A stretch of DNA of 64,000 nt from CAWINX01 sp963702055 (GTDB lineage: Bacteria > Actinomycetota > Thermoleophilia > Solirubrobacterales > 70-9). The translations under genes and the position numbers were made by a program. The notes beneath the pieces were generated by a model, which saw nothing but the letters and a program-made list of their open reading frames with translations, did not search any database and was not told the origin of the DNA. The stretch spans positions 1 through 64,000 of the forward strand of contig OY969702.1 in NCBI GenBank assembly GCA_963702055.1, read 5' to 3'. Of this stretch, positions 1 through 7,867 are shown in pieces. Positions within the stretch are counted from its first letter, which is position 1. Every line of letters starts with the position of its first letter.

Positions 1-73
1 GCCCGCCTAGCTCAATTGGTAGAGCACTTCCCTTGTAAGGAAGATCGTCTCGGTTCGAGTCCGAGGGCGGGCT
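1..73 (+). tRNA. tRNA-Thr (anticodon TGT)
   Basis: The acceptor arms gcccgcc (1-7) and ggcgggc (66-72) pair perfectly and base 73 is the discriminator. The anticodon stem cttcc/ggaag encloses the loop cttgtaa, giving anticodon TGT, which reads ACA threonine codons. The T-arm ctcgg/ccgag encloses ttcgagt. CCA is not encoded. The window begins exactly at the first base of the tRNA, and no integrase gene or duplicated 3' end lies nearby. Confidence 0.97.
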
Positions 74-77
74 TGGA

Positions 78-1463
78 CTATGCGTCGTCGCCCAGCACGC
101 GGGCCTTCTCGGCTGCGAACTCCTCGTCGGTGAGGACGCCCTTTTCGTGGAGGCCGGCGAGGCGCTCCAGGCGCTCGAGGCGGGCATCCTCGCTGTCGGC
201 CGGGAGGGTCGCCGTCGGGGCCTCGCTCGCCGCCGCCCCTTCGCCTCCCTTGCGCTTCTCCGGAAGGCGCAGCTTCGAGGCCCTCTCGCCCAGGTTGGCG
301 TCCTTGACGGCGCCGACCATGCGGTCCCTGGTGCGGCCGAAGACCTCGTTGAAGCCGGCGTCGGGGAACTCCAGCTCCGACTGTTTGCGCAGCTCGTGGA
401 TGCCGAAGGCCGCCATGCCGGCGATGATCAGCGTGGTCAGGAAGGAGCGCAGGTTCTGGCTCGGGGCCCCGAGGAAGTAGATGCAGACGACGATCGCCAG
501 GGCCGTGTAGACGTAGGCCGGGTAGTCGCGCAGGATTGGCGCGAGCACTCGGCGGCTCGTTCGGGCCGACTTCGCCGGTGAGCCCAGCCAGCCGGCGATC
601 GCGAAGAGCACGCCGACGACGATCACGGTCGTCGCGATGCTGGTCATCAGCGAGGTCGCGATCGTCCAGGTGGCGTTGGCGGCCGGTTTGGCGCTCTCGA
701 CCGCGACCAGCTGGCCGACCACGATCCCGCCGGCGATGTGGCGGGCGACGATCACCGCGAAGCCGGCGGCGATCAGGCCGATCCCGCTGAACAGGACGCT
801 CACCCAGCGCTGCCCGCGGGAGAGGTAGATCGCCAGCCCGAAGGCGAGGAAGGTGAGGATCGAGAGGATCAGCGCAAGGCCCTTCACCGCGACCGCGATG
901 TTCTGCGCGGTCTTCAGCTGGTCGGAGCGGAGGATCTCGATCTGACCGGCGTCAGGGGGCAGTTTGTCAGCGAGGTTGGCACCGATCCCGACCTGGTTGG
1001 CGAGGTTGGTGACCAGGCTGCCAAGGTTGAGGCTGACCGTCCCGTTCGCCGTCGACGCCGCTCCGCCCTTGTCCTCGAGCACGTTGACGAGCTGCTCGTG
1101 GGCGGTGCGGTTGGCGTCCTCCCAAAGGCTCTGTGCGGTCGAGGTCTGCAGCAGCTTGTCGGCGCCGTCGCCGGCGACCTGGCGCAATCCACCCGACACG
1201 GGCCCCGCCAGCTGCTTGGTGTCGCCGGGCAGGACGTCTTTGAGCTGCTGCTCGACGTCGACGTTGGCGTAGAGCTGGTCGACCAGGTAGTTGGCAACCT
1301 CGGTGCGGATCGTCTGGTTCTGGATCAGCCGGTCGCTGGTATTGACCCAGTCGTTGGTGTTGAGCGCCTGGCGCTCGACCCAGATAGCGAAGACGGCGAA
1401 GAAGGCGAGGACGGAGCCGAGTGCGATCATCGCTTTGACGGTGCGTCGGCGGCCGCGGCTCAT
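78..1463 (-). CDS. polytopic membrane protein with C-terminal SHOCT domain
   Basis: This 461-residue protein has an N-terminal transmembrane helix (about residues 8-30) followed by an extracytoplasmic region of about 160 residues. Four or five further membrane segments follow (about 205-385), then a charged cytoplasmic tail. The last 35 residues read like a SHOCT domain (RLAGLHEKGVLTDEEF), a short module usually found at protein ends. The frame is open further upstream, but ATG 1463 is preferred because a -10 element lies 9 bases before it. Function is unknown; a role in envelope sensing or lipid-binding complexes would be a guess. It ends beside the tRNA. Confidence 0.8.
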   Translation of the reverse strand: MSRGRRRTVKAMIALGSVLAFFAVFAIWVERQALNTNDWVNTSDRLIQNQTIRTEVANYLVDQLYANVDVEQQLKDVLPGDTKQLAGPVSGGLRQVAGDGADKLLQTSTAQSLWEDANRTAHEQLVNVLEDKGGAASTANGTVSLNLGSLVTNLANQVGIGANLADKLPPDAGQIEILRSDQLKTAQNIAVAVKGLALILSILTFLAFGLAIYLSRGQRWVSVLFSGIGLIAAGFAVIVARHIAGGIVVGQLVAVESAKPAANATWTIATSLMTSIATTVIVVGVLFAIAGWLGSPAKSARTSRRVLAPILRDYPAYVYTALAIVVCIYFLGAPSQNLRSFLTTLIIAGMAAFGIHELRKQSELEFPDAGFNEVFGRTRDRMVGAVKDANLGERASKLRLPEKRKGGEGAAASEAPTATLPADSEDARLERLERLAGLHEKGVLTDEEFAAEKARVLGDDA

Positions 1464-1472
1464 CGAGAGGAT

Positions 1473-1480
1473 GCTATAGC
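1473..1480. promoter_or_regulatory. shared palindromic -10 of two divergent leaderless genes
   Basis: The palindrome GCTATAGC supplies TATAGC on both strands. On the plus strand it ends 7 bases before ATG 1488. On the minus strand it ends 9 bases before ATG 1463. There is no room for a ribosome binding site on either side. Confidence 0.6.
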
Positions 1481-1487
1481 TGACTCG

Positions 1488-2405
1488 ATGAAACTCGAAG
1501 GAATTCACCACATCACCGCGATCACCGAGGACGCGCAGCGCAACGTCGACTTCTACGCGGGGGTGATGGGGCTGCGGCTGGTGAAGAAAACGGTCAACCA
1601 GGATCAGCCGACCGTCTACCACCTCTTCTACGCCGACGAGAAGGGGAGCGCCGGGTCCGACCTCACCTTCTTCGAGTTCCCCGGGGTGCCGTCGGGGCTG
1701 GCGGGGGCGGGCGACGTCCACCGGATCGTCTGGCGAGTCGGCTCCGACGACGCGCTTGCCTTCTGGGAGGAGCGACTCGGCGCGCGCGGGATCGAAGCCG
1801 AGCTAGTCGACGGGAGCCTGCGCTTCTCCGACCCCGAGGGGCTCGACCACGAATTGGCCGTGGTCGGGGTCTCCGACGAGCCGCTGATCGCCGACCACCC
1901 CGAGGTCCCCGCCGAGGTTGCGCTCCAGGGCTTTGAGGCGGTGCGCGCCTACAGCGCCGCGCCGGATGCGAGCAGCCGTCTGCTCGAGGCGCTCGAGTTC
2001 GAGCCGGTCGAGGGGGGCTGGCAGGCGAGGGGCGAGGCGCGCGGAGGGCGCTACCTCTACGACGAGCCGCCCGCCGAGCGGGCGCTGCAGGGCGCCGGCA
2101 GCGTCCATCACGTCGCTTGGGCCTCGACGGTCGACGAGCACGAGCAGTGGCGGGAAAAGGCGATCTCCGCCGGCGCCCACCCGACCCCGGTGATCGACCG
2201 CTTCTACTTCCGCTCGATCTACTTCCGCGAGCCGAGCGGCGTCCTCTTCGAGATCGCGACGCTCGGCCCGGGTTTCACCGTCGACGAGCCGCTCGAGCAT
2301 CTCGGCGAAAAGCTCTCGCTGCCGCCGGATTTCGAGCACCTGCGCGCCGAGGTCGAGCTGAACCTCAGGCCGGTCGTGAACCCGCGAGTCCCCCCCGCTC
2401 GGTGA
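1488..2405 (+). CDS. ring-cleaving dioxygenase of the VOC fold (PcpA/LinE/MhqO-like)
   Basis: The 305-residue protein contains two vicinal-oxygen-chelate modules, the length and layout of PcpA, LinE and MhqO, which cleave (chloro)hydroquinones with Fe(II). The likely metal ligands are a histidine of the N-terminal GIHHIT motif (H7 or H8), a histidine of VHHVAW (H207 or H208) and E255 in FEIAT. The downstream maleylacetate-reductase-like gene overlaps its stop by four bases, consistent with a two-step hydroquinone route. The start is the first ATG after a -10 at 1475-1480. A non-catabolic quinone-detoxifying role, as for Bacillus MhqO, is possible. The exact substrate cannot be read from sequence. 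Confidence 0.82.
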   Translation: MKLEGIHHITAITEDAQRNVDFYAGVMGLRLVKKTVNQDQPTVYHLFYADEKGSAGSDLTFFEFPGVPSGLAGAGDVHRIVWRVGSDDALAFWEERLGARGIEAELVDGSLRFSDPEGLDHELAVVGVSDEPLIADHPEVPAEVALQGFEAVRAYSAAPDASSRLLEALEFEPVEGGWQARGEARGGRYLYDEPPAERALQGAGSVHHVAWASTVDEHEQWREKAISAGAHPTPVIDRFYFRSIYFREPSGVLFEIATLGPGFTVDEPLEHLGEKLSLPPDFEHLRAEVELNLRPVVNPRVPPAR

Positions 2406-3406
2406 CCGCGGACTTCATCTGGCGCGACGCCGATCGCACCGTCGTCTTCCGCCGCGGCGGAATCGCGCGGGCGGTGGACCTCCTTGCCGGCCAGGGGTTC
2501 GAGGCCTTTGAGCTGGTCTCCACCGAGCGGGCGCTGTCCGCCGCCCCCGAGCTGGGTGGGGCGGCGTCCGCCGTCCACGAGATCGCCCCGGGGACCGTGC
2601 CCGAGAGGGCGGCGGAGCTGCTCGACTCGGCCCACTCCCGGCATCTGGTCGCCTTCGGCGGCGGGCGGATCGTCGATACGGCAAAGGCGGTGGCCTCCGT
2701 CACCGGCGCCCGGGTCGCCGCGATCCCGACGACGATGTCGGGGGCGGAGATGACCGGCATCCACAAGCTCCCCGCCGGAGCCGAGGGTCGGGTCCGGGGC
2801 CTGGTTCGCCCGGTCTTCGTCCTCGCCGACCCCGAGGCGATGACCAGCCTTCCCGAGTCGCGGTTGCGCGCCAGTTCGATCAACGCCCTCGCCCACGGCG
2901 CCGACTCCCTCTACACGCCGTTCGCGAACCCGGTGTCGAAGATGACCGCGCTGCGCGGCGCCGAGCTGATCTCCGCGGCCCTCGACCAGGAGCCGACCGA
3001 GCGCGACCGAGCCGCCCTCGCTCTCGGCTCGATTCTCTGCGGCTACGCGATCGACTCCGGCATGTTCGCCATCCACCACGTGATCTGCCAGACGCTGGTC
3101 CGGGTCTGCGGCAGCCCCCACGCGGAAACCAACGCCGCGATCCTCCCCCGCGCAATGGCCTTCATGGCCTCGCGTGCCCCGCAGGCGATCTCCGCATTGG
3201 CAACCGCGATCCAAACCACGCCGGCCGAGATCGAGTCCCGCGTTCTCAACCTTGGGGGTAGTCCGCCCGGACTTGGCCAAACAGGCGCGGACCACACCAA
3301 GCTCTCGGAGGCGCTGGATGCAATCCTCGCTCGCCCGGAGTTGTCGTTCACGCCCGAACCGCCTTCCCGTGACGAGCTGGAGGCGCTGATCGAAGCCGCG
3401 TGGTAG
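2402..3406 (+). CDS. maleylacetate reductase-like iron-containing alcohol dehydrogenase
   Basis: This 334-residue protein belongs to the iron-containing alcohol dehydrogenase superfamily, closest by eye to maleylacetate reductases. It has the nucleotide-binding GGGRIVDTAKA motif (about residue 86), the segment AIPTTMSGAEMT characteristic of maleylacetate reductases, NALAHGADSLY and the histidine-bearing HHVICQTL and SPHAETNA segments. The start is GTG 2402, whose GTGA overlaps the dioxygenase stop and implies translational coupling. Maleylacetate reductases convert maleylacetate to 3-oxoadipate with NAD(P)H. Its metal-site residues differ somewhat from canonical alcohol dehydrogenases, as is normal in this subfamily. 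Confidence 0.82.
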   Translation: MTADFIWRDADRTVVFRRGGIARAVDLLAGQGFEAFELVSTERALSAAPELGGAASAVHEIAPGTVPERAAELLDSAHSRHLVAFGGGRIVDTAKAVASVTGARVAAIPTTMSGAEMTGIHKLPAGAEGRVRGLVRPVFVLADPEAMTSLPESRLRASSINALAHGADSLYTPFANPVSKMTALRGAELISAALDQEPTERDRAALALGSILCGYAIDSGMFAIHHVICQTLVRVCGSPHAETNAAILPRAMAFMASRAPQAISALATAIQTTPAEIESRVLNLGGSPPGLGQTGADHTKLSEALDAILARPELSFTPEPPSRDELEALIEAAW

Positions 3407-3450
3407 CCGGGGTCAGGTAACTCCGGTCCCCAGCCCGTGTAGCGCTCTTC

Positions 3451-5115
3451 GTGAGTGAAGAGCGACTCCGCCGCTACCACGAGTACACGCGCCGCCACGG
3501 CGTCAACTGGCCGCTGTACCTGTTGGCCCGGATCACGATGGTCCCGTTCTTCCTCGTCTACTTCCGCCAGGCGCGTACCGGCCGCGAGCACGCGCGAGTG
3601 AAAGGCGGCCTGATCGTCGCCGCCAACCACCGCAGCTTCCTCGACCCGTTCGTAATCGGCGCCTGCCTGCCTTGGTGGCGGCCGATGAGCTACGTCGCCA
3701 AGGTGGAGCTGTTCGAGCGCCGCTGGCAGGGCTGGCTGCTCTCGCGGCTCGGCGCCTTCCCAATTCGCCGCGGCGAGTCCGACGAGGACTCGGTCGAGAC
3801 GGCGCGCCAGGTGGTCGAGGGGGGCGGCACCGTCTGCATCTTCCCCGAGGGGACCCGGATCCGCTCCGGTTCGCTGGCCTCTCCGAAGCGCGGGGTCGGC
3901 CGTCTCGCCCTGCAGAGCGGGGCGCCGGTGATCCCGACCGCGGTCCTGGGCTCTGAGAACGTACGCCGCGGTTGGCGGATCCGCCCCCGCAAGGTGAAGG
4001 TCCGCCTCGGCCGGGCGATGACCTTCCCCCGCGCCGAGCAGCCCTCGCCGGCTCTGGCGGAGACGGTGACGGCGAAGATCTGGCCCAACGTCGAGCTGCA
4101 GTGGGAGGACCTCGGCGGCCTGCCGCCGATGCGCCGCGCCGCGGTGATCGGCGCCGGCAGCTGGGGCACCGCGGTCGCCGTCCTGCTGGCCCGCGGCGGC
4201 CTCGACGTCCAGCTGGGGACGAGGACCGCCGAGCAGGCCGCCGAGCTCGCCGAGGAGCGCGAGAACCGTCGCTACCTCGAGGGGGTGCGCCTGCCCCGCG
4301 CGATCGAGGTCCGCCAGGCGAGCGAGATCGAGCTGGCCGGACTCGACCTGGTCTGCCTGGCGATTCCCTCCAGGTCCCTCCCCCAGGCGGTGGGCGCGAT
4401 CGCCGACCGGATCGGCGCCCGCTCCTCGGTCCTGCTGCTGACCAAGGGCCTGATCGCGCCGCAGGGACAGCTTCCTTCTGAATACGTCGGCGAGCGCATC
4501 CGTGCGCGCGCCGTCGCCTGCCTCGGCGGCCCCGCCCACGCGCGCGAGTCGGTGTCGGGGTCTGCCGCGCTCGTGCTCGGTTCGGCCGACGAGGACCTGC
4601 GAGCGCAGCTCGGCGAGGTCTTCGACCGGGCCGGCCTGGTCTGCGAGCGCACCGGCGACACGATCGGCGTCGAGATGGCGGGGGCGGCGAAGAACGCGGC
4701 GGCGCTGGCCGCCGCGACGGCGGAGCCACACGGTCTCAACGCCGCCGGAATCGCCGCCGCGGAGATCTGGCGCGAGTGCATCGAGTACGCGATCGGCCGC
4801 GGCGCCGAGCTGGAGACGTTCTCGGGGCTCGCCGGAGTCGGCGACTTGACCGCCACCGTGATGGCGCCCTCCAGTCGCAACCGGCGCGCCGGCGAGCTGC
4901 TCGGATCCGGTACGCCCGCCGAGGAGATCCCCGATGCGATCGGCCAGGCTTCGGAGGGCCTCGACACGGTGCCGTTGCTCGCCAAGGCGCTCGAGGCCGC
5001 GGACTGCACCTCCGACGCCCTGGACGGCCTGGCGGCGCTGATCCGCGGCGAGATCGACGTCGAGTCCTGGGTGACGGGATTGCGGCGCACCGAGCGCTCC
5101 AGGAGAGCGGCGTGA
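3451..5115 (+). CDS. fusion of acyl-acyltransferase (PlsC) and glycerol-3-phosphate dehydrogenase (GpsA)
   Basis: The single 554-residue frame joins two phospholipid-synthesis enzymes. Residues 1-225 form a PlsC-type 1-acylglycerol-3-phosphate acyltransferase with NHRSFLD (the HX4D catalytic motif) and FPEGTR. Residues 227-554 form an NAD(P)-dependent glycerol-3-phosphate dehydrogenase with the Rossmann motif GAGSWGTA and the catalytic-lysine segment GAAKNAAAL. The linker is only a few residues and has no stop or frameshift. ATG 4129 (residue 227) could also start a separate GpsA. The fusion would tie formation of glycerol 3-phosphate to acylation of lysophosphatidate at the membrane. The start is GTG 3451; no strong ribosome site is visible. 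Confidence 0.88.
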   Translation: MSEERLRRYHEYTRRHGVNWPLYLLARITMVPFFLVYFRQARTGREHARVKGGLIVAANHRSFLDPFVIGACLPWWRPMSYVAKVELFERRWQGWLLSRLGAFPIRRGESDEDSVETARQVVEGGGTVCIFPEGTRIRSGSLASPKRGVGRLALQSGAPVIPTAVLGSENVRRGWRIRPRKVKVRLGRAMTFPRAEQPSPALAETVTAKIWPNVELQWEDLGGLPPMRRAAVIGAGSWGTAVAVLLARGGLDVQLGTRTAEQAAELAEERENRRYLEGVRLPRAIEVRQASEIELAGLDLVCLAIPSRSLPQAVGAIADRIGARSSVLLLTKGLIAPQGQLPSEYVGERIRARAVACLGGPAHARESVSGSAALVLGSADEDLRAQLGEVFDRAGLVCERTGDTIGVEMAGAAKNAAALAAATAEPHGLNAAGIAAAEIWRECIEYAIGRGAELETFSGLAGVGDLTATVMAPSSRNRRAGELLGSGTPAEEIPDAIGQASEGLDTVPLLAKALEAADCTSDALDGLAALIRGEIDVESWVTGLRRTERSRRAA

Positions 5116-5145
5116 GCCCCGCGTCCCGCCCTTCCCGGCCGCGGC

Positions 5146-5151
5146 TAGGCT
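5146..5151 (+). promoter_or_regulatory. -10 element TAGGCT for a leaderless sigma-factor gene
   Basis: TAGGCT ends 6 bases before GTG 5158 and no Shine-Dalgarno sequence intervenes. The sigma gene therefore probably has its own leaderless promoter despite following the fusion gene by only 42 bases. Confidence 0.5.
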
Positions 5152-5157
5152 TGACGG

Positions 5158-5727
5158 GTGAGCGACCCGAAGCACAACGTCGAGCCGGCGAGTCTCGACC
5201 CGGCCGCCAAAGCGGAGCTGGACCGCGCCTTCGAGGACCTCTACAGGGCGCACCTGCGCGACGTCTACTCCTACGCCTACTACCGGGTGGGCAATCACCA
5301 CGACGCCGAGGACCTCACCGAGCAGGCGTTCCTGCAGGCCTACCGCCACTTCGACCGCGCCCGGCGCGAATCCGACGGCCGGCCGCTGCGACCCTGGCTG
5401 ATTCGCATCGCCCACAACCTCGCCTCCAACTACCACCGGGACCGCTCGCGCCGCCCGCAGACGCCGCTGGAGAACGCCGACCCGATTCCGGCACGGCACG
5501 GGACCGAGGCCGTGGTCGAGGGCAGGGAGGAGCTGCGGCGCGTGATGGAGAATCTCGAACACCTTCCCGACGACCGTCGCGAGGCCCTGATCATGCGCTT
5601 CGCGCTGGGCATGGACAACCGCGAGATCGCCCGTGCGCTGGGTCGCACCGACGGTGCCACGAAGGTGCTGATCCACCGCGCGATCAAGCAGCTTCAGGAG
5701 GAGATGGGAGGAGACGAGGATGAGTGA
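5158..5727 (+). CDS. ECF-type RNA polymerase sigma factor
   Basis: The 189-residue protein has sigma-70 region 2 at about residues 20-95 (YSYAYYRVGNHHDAEDLTEQAF followed by PWLIRIAHNL) and region 4 at about 120-180 (LPDDRREALIMRF, then the helix-turn-helix NREIARALGRTDGATKVLIHRAI). Regions 1.1 and 3 are absent, which defines the extracytoplasmic-function group. The next gene starts within its last codons and encodes a small membrane protein, the usual position of an anti-sigma factor. The start is GTG 5158. The promoters it recognises and its inducing signal are unknown. Confidence 0.93.
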   Translation: MSDPKHNVEPASLDPAAKAELDRAFEDLYRAHLRDVYSYAYYRVGNHHDAEDLTEQAFLQAYRHFDRARRESDGRPLRPWLIRIAHNLASNYHRDRSRRPQTPLENADPIPARHGTEAVVEGREELRRVMENLEHLPDDRREALIMRFALGMDNREIARALGRTDGATKVLIHRAIKQLQEEMGGDEDE

Positions 5728-6031
5728 CTTCGAGCAGCTGCTGACCGACGCGCTGCGGCCGATCGAGCCGCCTGAGCGGCTCTCGGGCAGGCTCGAGGAC
5801 ACCCTCTCGGCGGTCACCCAGGCCGCGGCCGACGAGCTGTCCGACTGGGCCGAGGAGCTGACCGACAGCGAGCTCCGCGCCCTGCGCGACCCGCGCAACT
5901 GGGTGCGGCCGGTGGTGGCGGTCAGCGCCGGCACCGTGGCCACCGGTGCTCTGGTCCTGCTCGAGATGCGCCGCCGCGGCCGCCACGAGGCGCGCGGCCG
6001 GGTCCGCGCCATCGCCGACCGAATCAGGTAG
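5720..6031 (+). CDS. small single-pass membrane protein coupled to the sigma factor (possible anti-sigma)
   Basis: This 103-residue protein has an acidic, helical N-terminal half (about residues 1-60), one membrane helix at about 68-86 (VRPVVAVSAGTVATGALVLL) and a basic tail. Its ATG lies 8 bases inside the sigma gene and is preceded by a strong GGAGGAGA ribosome site, so the two are cotranslated. The position suggests an anti-sigma factor. However, the zinc-binding HxxxCxxC motif of the common anti-sigma domain is absent, so that role is inference only. The gene runs convergently into the next one and overlaps its end. Confidence 0.75.
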   Translation: MSDFEQLLTDALRPIEPPERLSGRLEDTLSAVTQAAADELSDWAEELTDSELRALRDPRNWVRPVVAVSAGTVATGALVLLEMRRRGRHEARGRVRAIADRIR

Positions 6032-6440
6032 CGCGAGCCCGAGCGCGACTGGGCCGGGAAACCGGCGTCGCCATCGCGGCGCCGACTCCGAGCAGCCCGA
6101 GGACCAGGTGCAGGACGCTGTCCTCGGTGTTGACCGGGATGAAGCCGAGGATCGAGGCGCCGTCGCCGATCACGAAGCCCCAGACGGCGAGGGCGAGGTA
6201 GATCAGGCCGAGCCAGAGCGCGTACTGGCGCGCCGCGTAGCCCGCCACCAGCAGGCCGATCGCCCCGGTGACGATGTGGAAGAGGTTGTGCCAGGCGTTG
6301 ACGGCGAGGATGCCGAAGGCGTCGTCCACCTGTCCCGGCCCCCCGAAGGAGGCGCTGTAGAAGAAGCCGACGAGGCCGGCGATCACGAGGACGGCGCCGA
6401 TCAGGGTCGCGTAGAGCCGGGCTGGGCTGGCGCCTTCCAT
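6024..6440 (-). CDS. DUF4383 family membrane protein
   Basis: The 138-residue protein has four predicted membrane helices and the DUF4383 hallmark NAWHNLFHIVTGAIGLL between helices 1 and 2. DUF4383 proteins are common in actinobacteria and have no established function. ATG 6440 is chosen because TACAAT lies 8 bases upstream on the minus strand; a longer frame to 6464 would cover that promoter. The tail is arginine-rich. Its 3' end overlaps the small membrane-protein gene on the other strand by 8 bases. Confidence 0.85.
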   Translation of the reverse strand: MEGASPARLYATLIGAVLVIAGLVGFFYSASFGGPGQVDDAFGILAVNAWHNLFHIVTGAIGLLVAGYAARQYALWLGLIYLALAVWGFVIGDGASILGFIPVNTEDSVLHLVLGLLGVGAAMATPVSRPSRARARAT

Positions 6441-6448
6441 GCGGCTCG

Positions 6449-6458
6449 ATTGTAGGCT
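6449..6458. promoter_or_regulatory. overlapping divergent -10 elements
   Basis: The ten bases attgtaggct contain TACAAT for the minus strand (6454 to 6449, 8 bases before ATG 6440) and TAGGCT for the plus strand (6453-6458, 10 bases before GTG 6469). The two hexamers share two bases, so simultaneous polymerase binding is sterically impossible. Confidence 0.6.
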
Positions 6459-6468
6459 CACCATCCCC

Positions 6469-7290
6469 GTGGCGCAGACGTGTTACAGACATCCCGACCG
6501 CGAGACCCGCGTCTCCTGCTCCTCCTGCGGCAGGCCGATCTGCCCCGACTGCATGACGCCGAGCCCGGTCGGGATGCGCTGCCCCGAGTGCATGCGGGAG
6601 AGGACGCGGGTGACGGTGGGCGTGGGGGAGCCGTCTCTGGTCGGAACCGCCCCCGCGACCTTCGTCCTGATCGCCCTCAATGTCGCCGTCTATATCGCCG
6701 AGATTGCCTCCGGCCACGGGGGGCTCGGAGGCACTGGGACATCTCTGATCCCCGATTTCGGTCTTTTTGGGCCCTCCGTGGCGCAGGGAGAGTGGTACCG
6801 ACTCTTCACTTGCGCGTTCATCCACGGCGGCCTGCTGCACCTCGCCGGCAACATGATTCTTCTCTACTTCCTAGGGCGAATTTTGGAGCCGGGAATCGGA
6901 ACCGTGCGCTTTCTCGCCATCTATTTGGCGTCGCTCTTCGCCGGCTCCCTGGGCGCGCTGCTTCTCACTCCGGACGCCCTCGCCTTCGGTGCATCGGGCG
7001 CCGTCTTCGGAATCCTGGGAGCGACCTTTGTGATTGCCAGGGGGCGTGGAGTGGATGCCGTCGCCTCCACGGTCGGCTTCCTCATCCTCTTGAACCTCGC
7101 GTTCAGTCTCGGCGTCCGCGGAATAAGCCTGGGCGCCCACCTCGGTGGTCTCGTCGCGGGCGTCCTCTGTGCGCTGGTCGTCGTCGTTGGCGATCGCGGT
7201 GGATTGGGGCGGCAACGCTTGCCTGTCGAGCTGATCGCGATCGCAGCCGTCGCGGTGGTCTCGATCGTCGGGTCGCTGGCGGTCGCCTGA
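6469..7290 (+). CDS. rhomboid family intramembrane serine protease with N-terminal zinc finger
   Basis: The 273-residue protein begins with a cytoplasmic B-box-like zinc finger (CYRHPDRETRVSCSSCGR, then CPDC and CPEC) and continues into a six-helix rhomboid domain. The catalytic dyad is visible as S176 in GASGAVFG and H224 in GAHLGGLVAG; FIHGGLLHLAGNM supplies the conserved loop-helix 2 motif. Rhomboids cleave membrane proteins within the bilayer. Actinobacterial members often carry this zinc finger. GTG 6469 is preferred over ATG 6439 because it follows TAGGCT and avoids overlap with the divergent gene. The substrate is unknown. Confidence 0.92.
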   Translation: MAQTCYRHPDRETRVSCSSCGRPICPDCMTPSPVGMRCPECMRERTRVTVGVGEPSLVGTAPATFVLIALNVAVYIAEIASGHGGLGGTGTSLIPDFGLFGPSVAQGEWYRLFTCAFIHGGLLHLAGNMILLYFLGRILEPGIGTVRFLAIYLASLFAGSLGALLLTPDALAFGASGAVFGILGATFVIARGRGVDAVASTVGFLILLNLAFSLGVRGISLGAHLGGLVAGVLCALVVVVGDRGGLGRQRLPVELIAIAAVAVVSIVGSLAVA

Positions 7291-7291
7291 G

Positions 7292-7858
7292 CTAGAAGGG
7301 ACCTGGCCGCGCGACCGGTGCCCGGAGCTCCACGAAGTCCGCGCTTCCGGGTGGGTCGACCAGCGCGGGGTGGAGTAGGTGGCCGAGCAGCTCGACCCCG
7401 TCGACCAGCCACGGGCCCGGGGTCGAAAAGGTCGCGGCCGCATCGACCGCGAAGAGCCGTGTGGCGCCGAGCGCCTCGAGCCGCTCCCAGTGCTCCATTG
7501 CCTGGGCGCGCGCCTCTTCGGCCGTGACGCCCTCCGGCATGACGATTACGACCTCCGGGTTGAGGCCGGACAATTCTCCCCAGCCGACCTGTGGCGAACT
7601 CAGGCCCGGAGGGCCCGCGACATCCTCTCCGCCGGCGATCGAGATCATCTCGGGAACCCATCGCCCGGCGACGCGCGGCGGGTTGAGCCCCTCCAGCGCG
7701 ACCACGCGCGGATGGGTCGCCCCGGTGAAGGCGGCGCCGATCGCCGCCAGTCGCCCCTCCAGCTCGCCACGCAGTTCGCGGGCCTGGTCCTCAGTGCCTG
7801 ACTCCTCGCCGCGCCGGACGAGGTCATCAAGCATTTCACCGAGGGTCGCGATGCGCAT
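7292..7858 (-). CDS. N-terminally truncated BtuF-like (cobalamin/Fe3+ type) binding protein
   Basis: The 188 residues match the C-terminal lobe of periplasmic binding proteins of the BtuF/FhuD class: TLGEMLDDLVR, then RVVALEGLNPPRVAGRWVPEMISIAGG and PEVVIVMPEGV. The whole N-terminal lobe, about 100 residues including the usual SLLPSATE and SHECD segments, is missing. The sequence upstream of ATG 7858 shows no similarity to it in any frame. A possible -10 (CATATT) sits 9 bases before that ATG, so the shortened gene may still be expressed. There is no signal peptide and no transporter gene nearby. A decayed gene is the simplest reading. Confidence 0.7.
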   Translation of the reverse strand: MRIATLGEMLDDLVRRGEESGTEDQARELRGELEGRLAAIGAAFTGATHPRVVALEGLNPPRVAGRWVPEMISIAGGEDVAGPPGLSSPQVGWGELSGLNPEVVIVMPEGVTAEEARAQAMEHWERLEALGATRLFAVDAAATFSTPGPWLVDGVELLGHLLHPALVDPPGSADFVELRAPVARPGPF

Positions 7859-7867
7859 CGGCCGCTC

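Noticed and set aside
1..73. tRNA gene as the attachment site of an integrated element
   Set aside because: No integrase, no direct repeat of the tRNA 3' end, and ordinary genes follow. Nothing supports an island boundary.
5720..6031. Small membrane protein as a standard zinc anti-sigma factor
   Set aside because: The HxxxCxxC motif is absent; only the position and membrane helix suggest such a role.
3043..6840. Open frame of 1265 codons on the minus strand across several plus-strand genes
   Set aside because: It is antisense to maleylacetate reductase, PlsC-GpsA and the sigma factor. Its composition is Arg/Gly/Pro-rich without any domain, as expected from GC-rich codon shadows.
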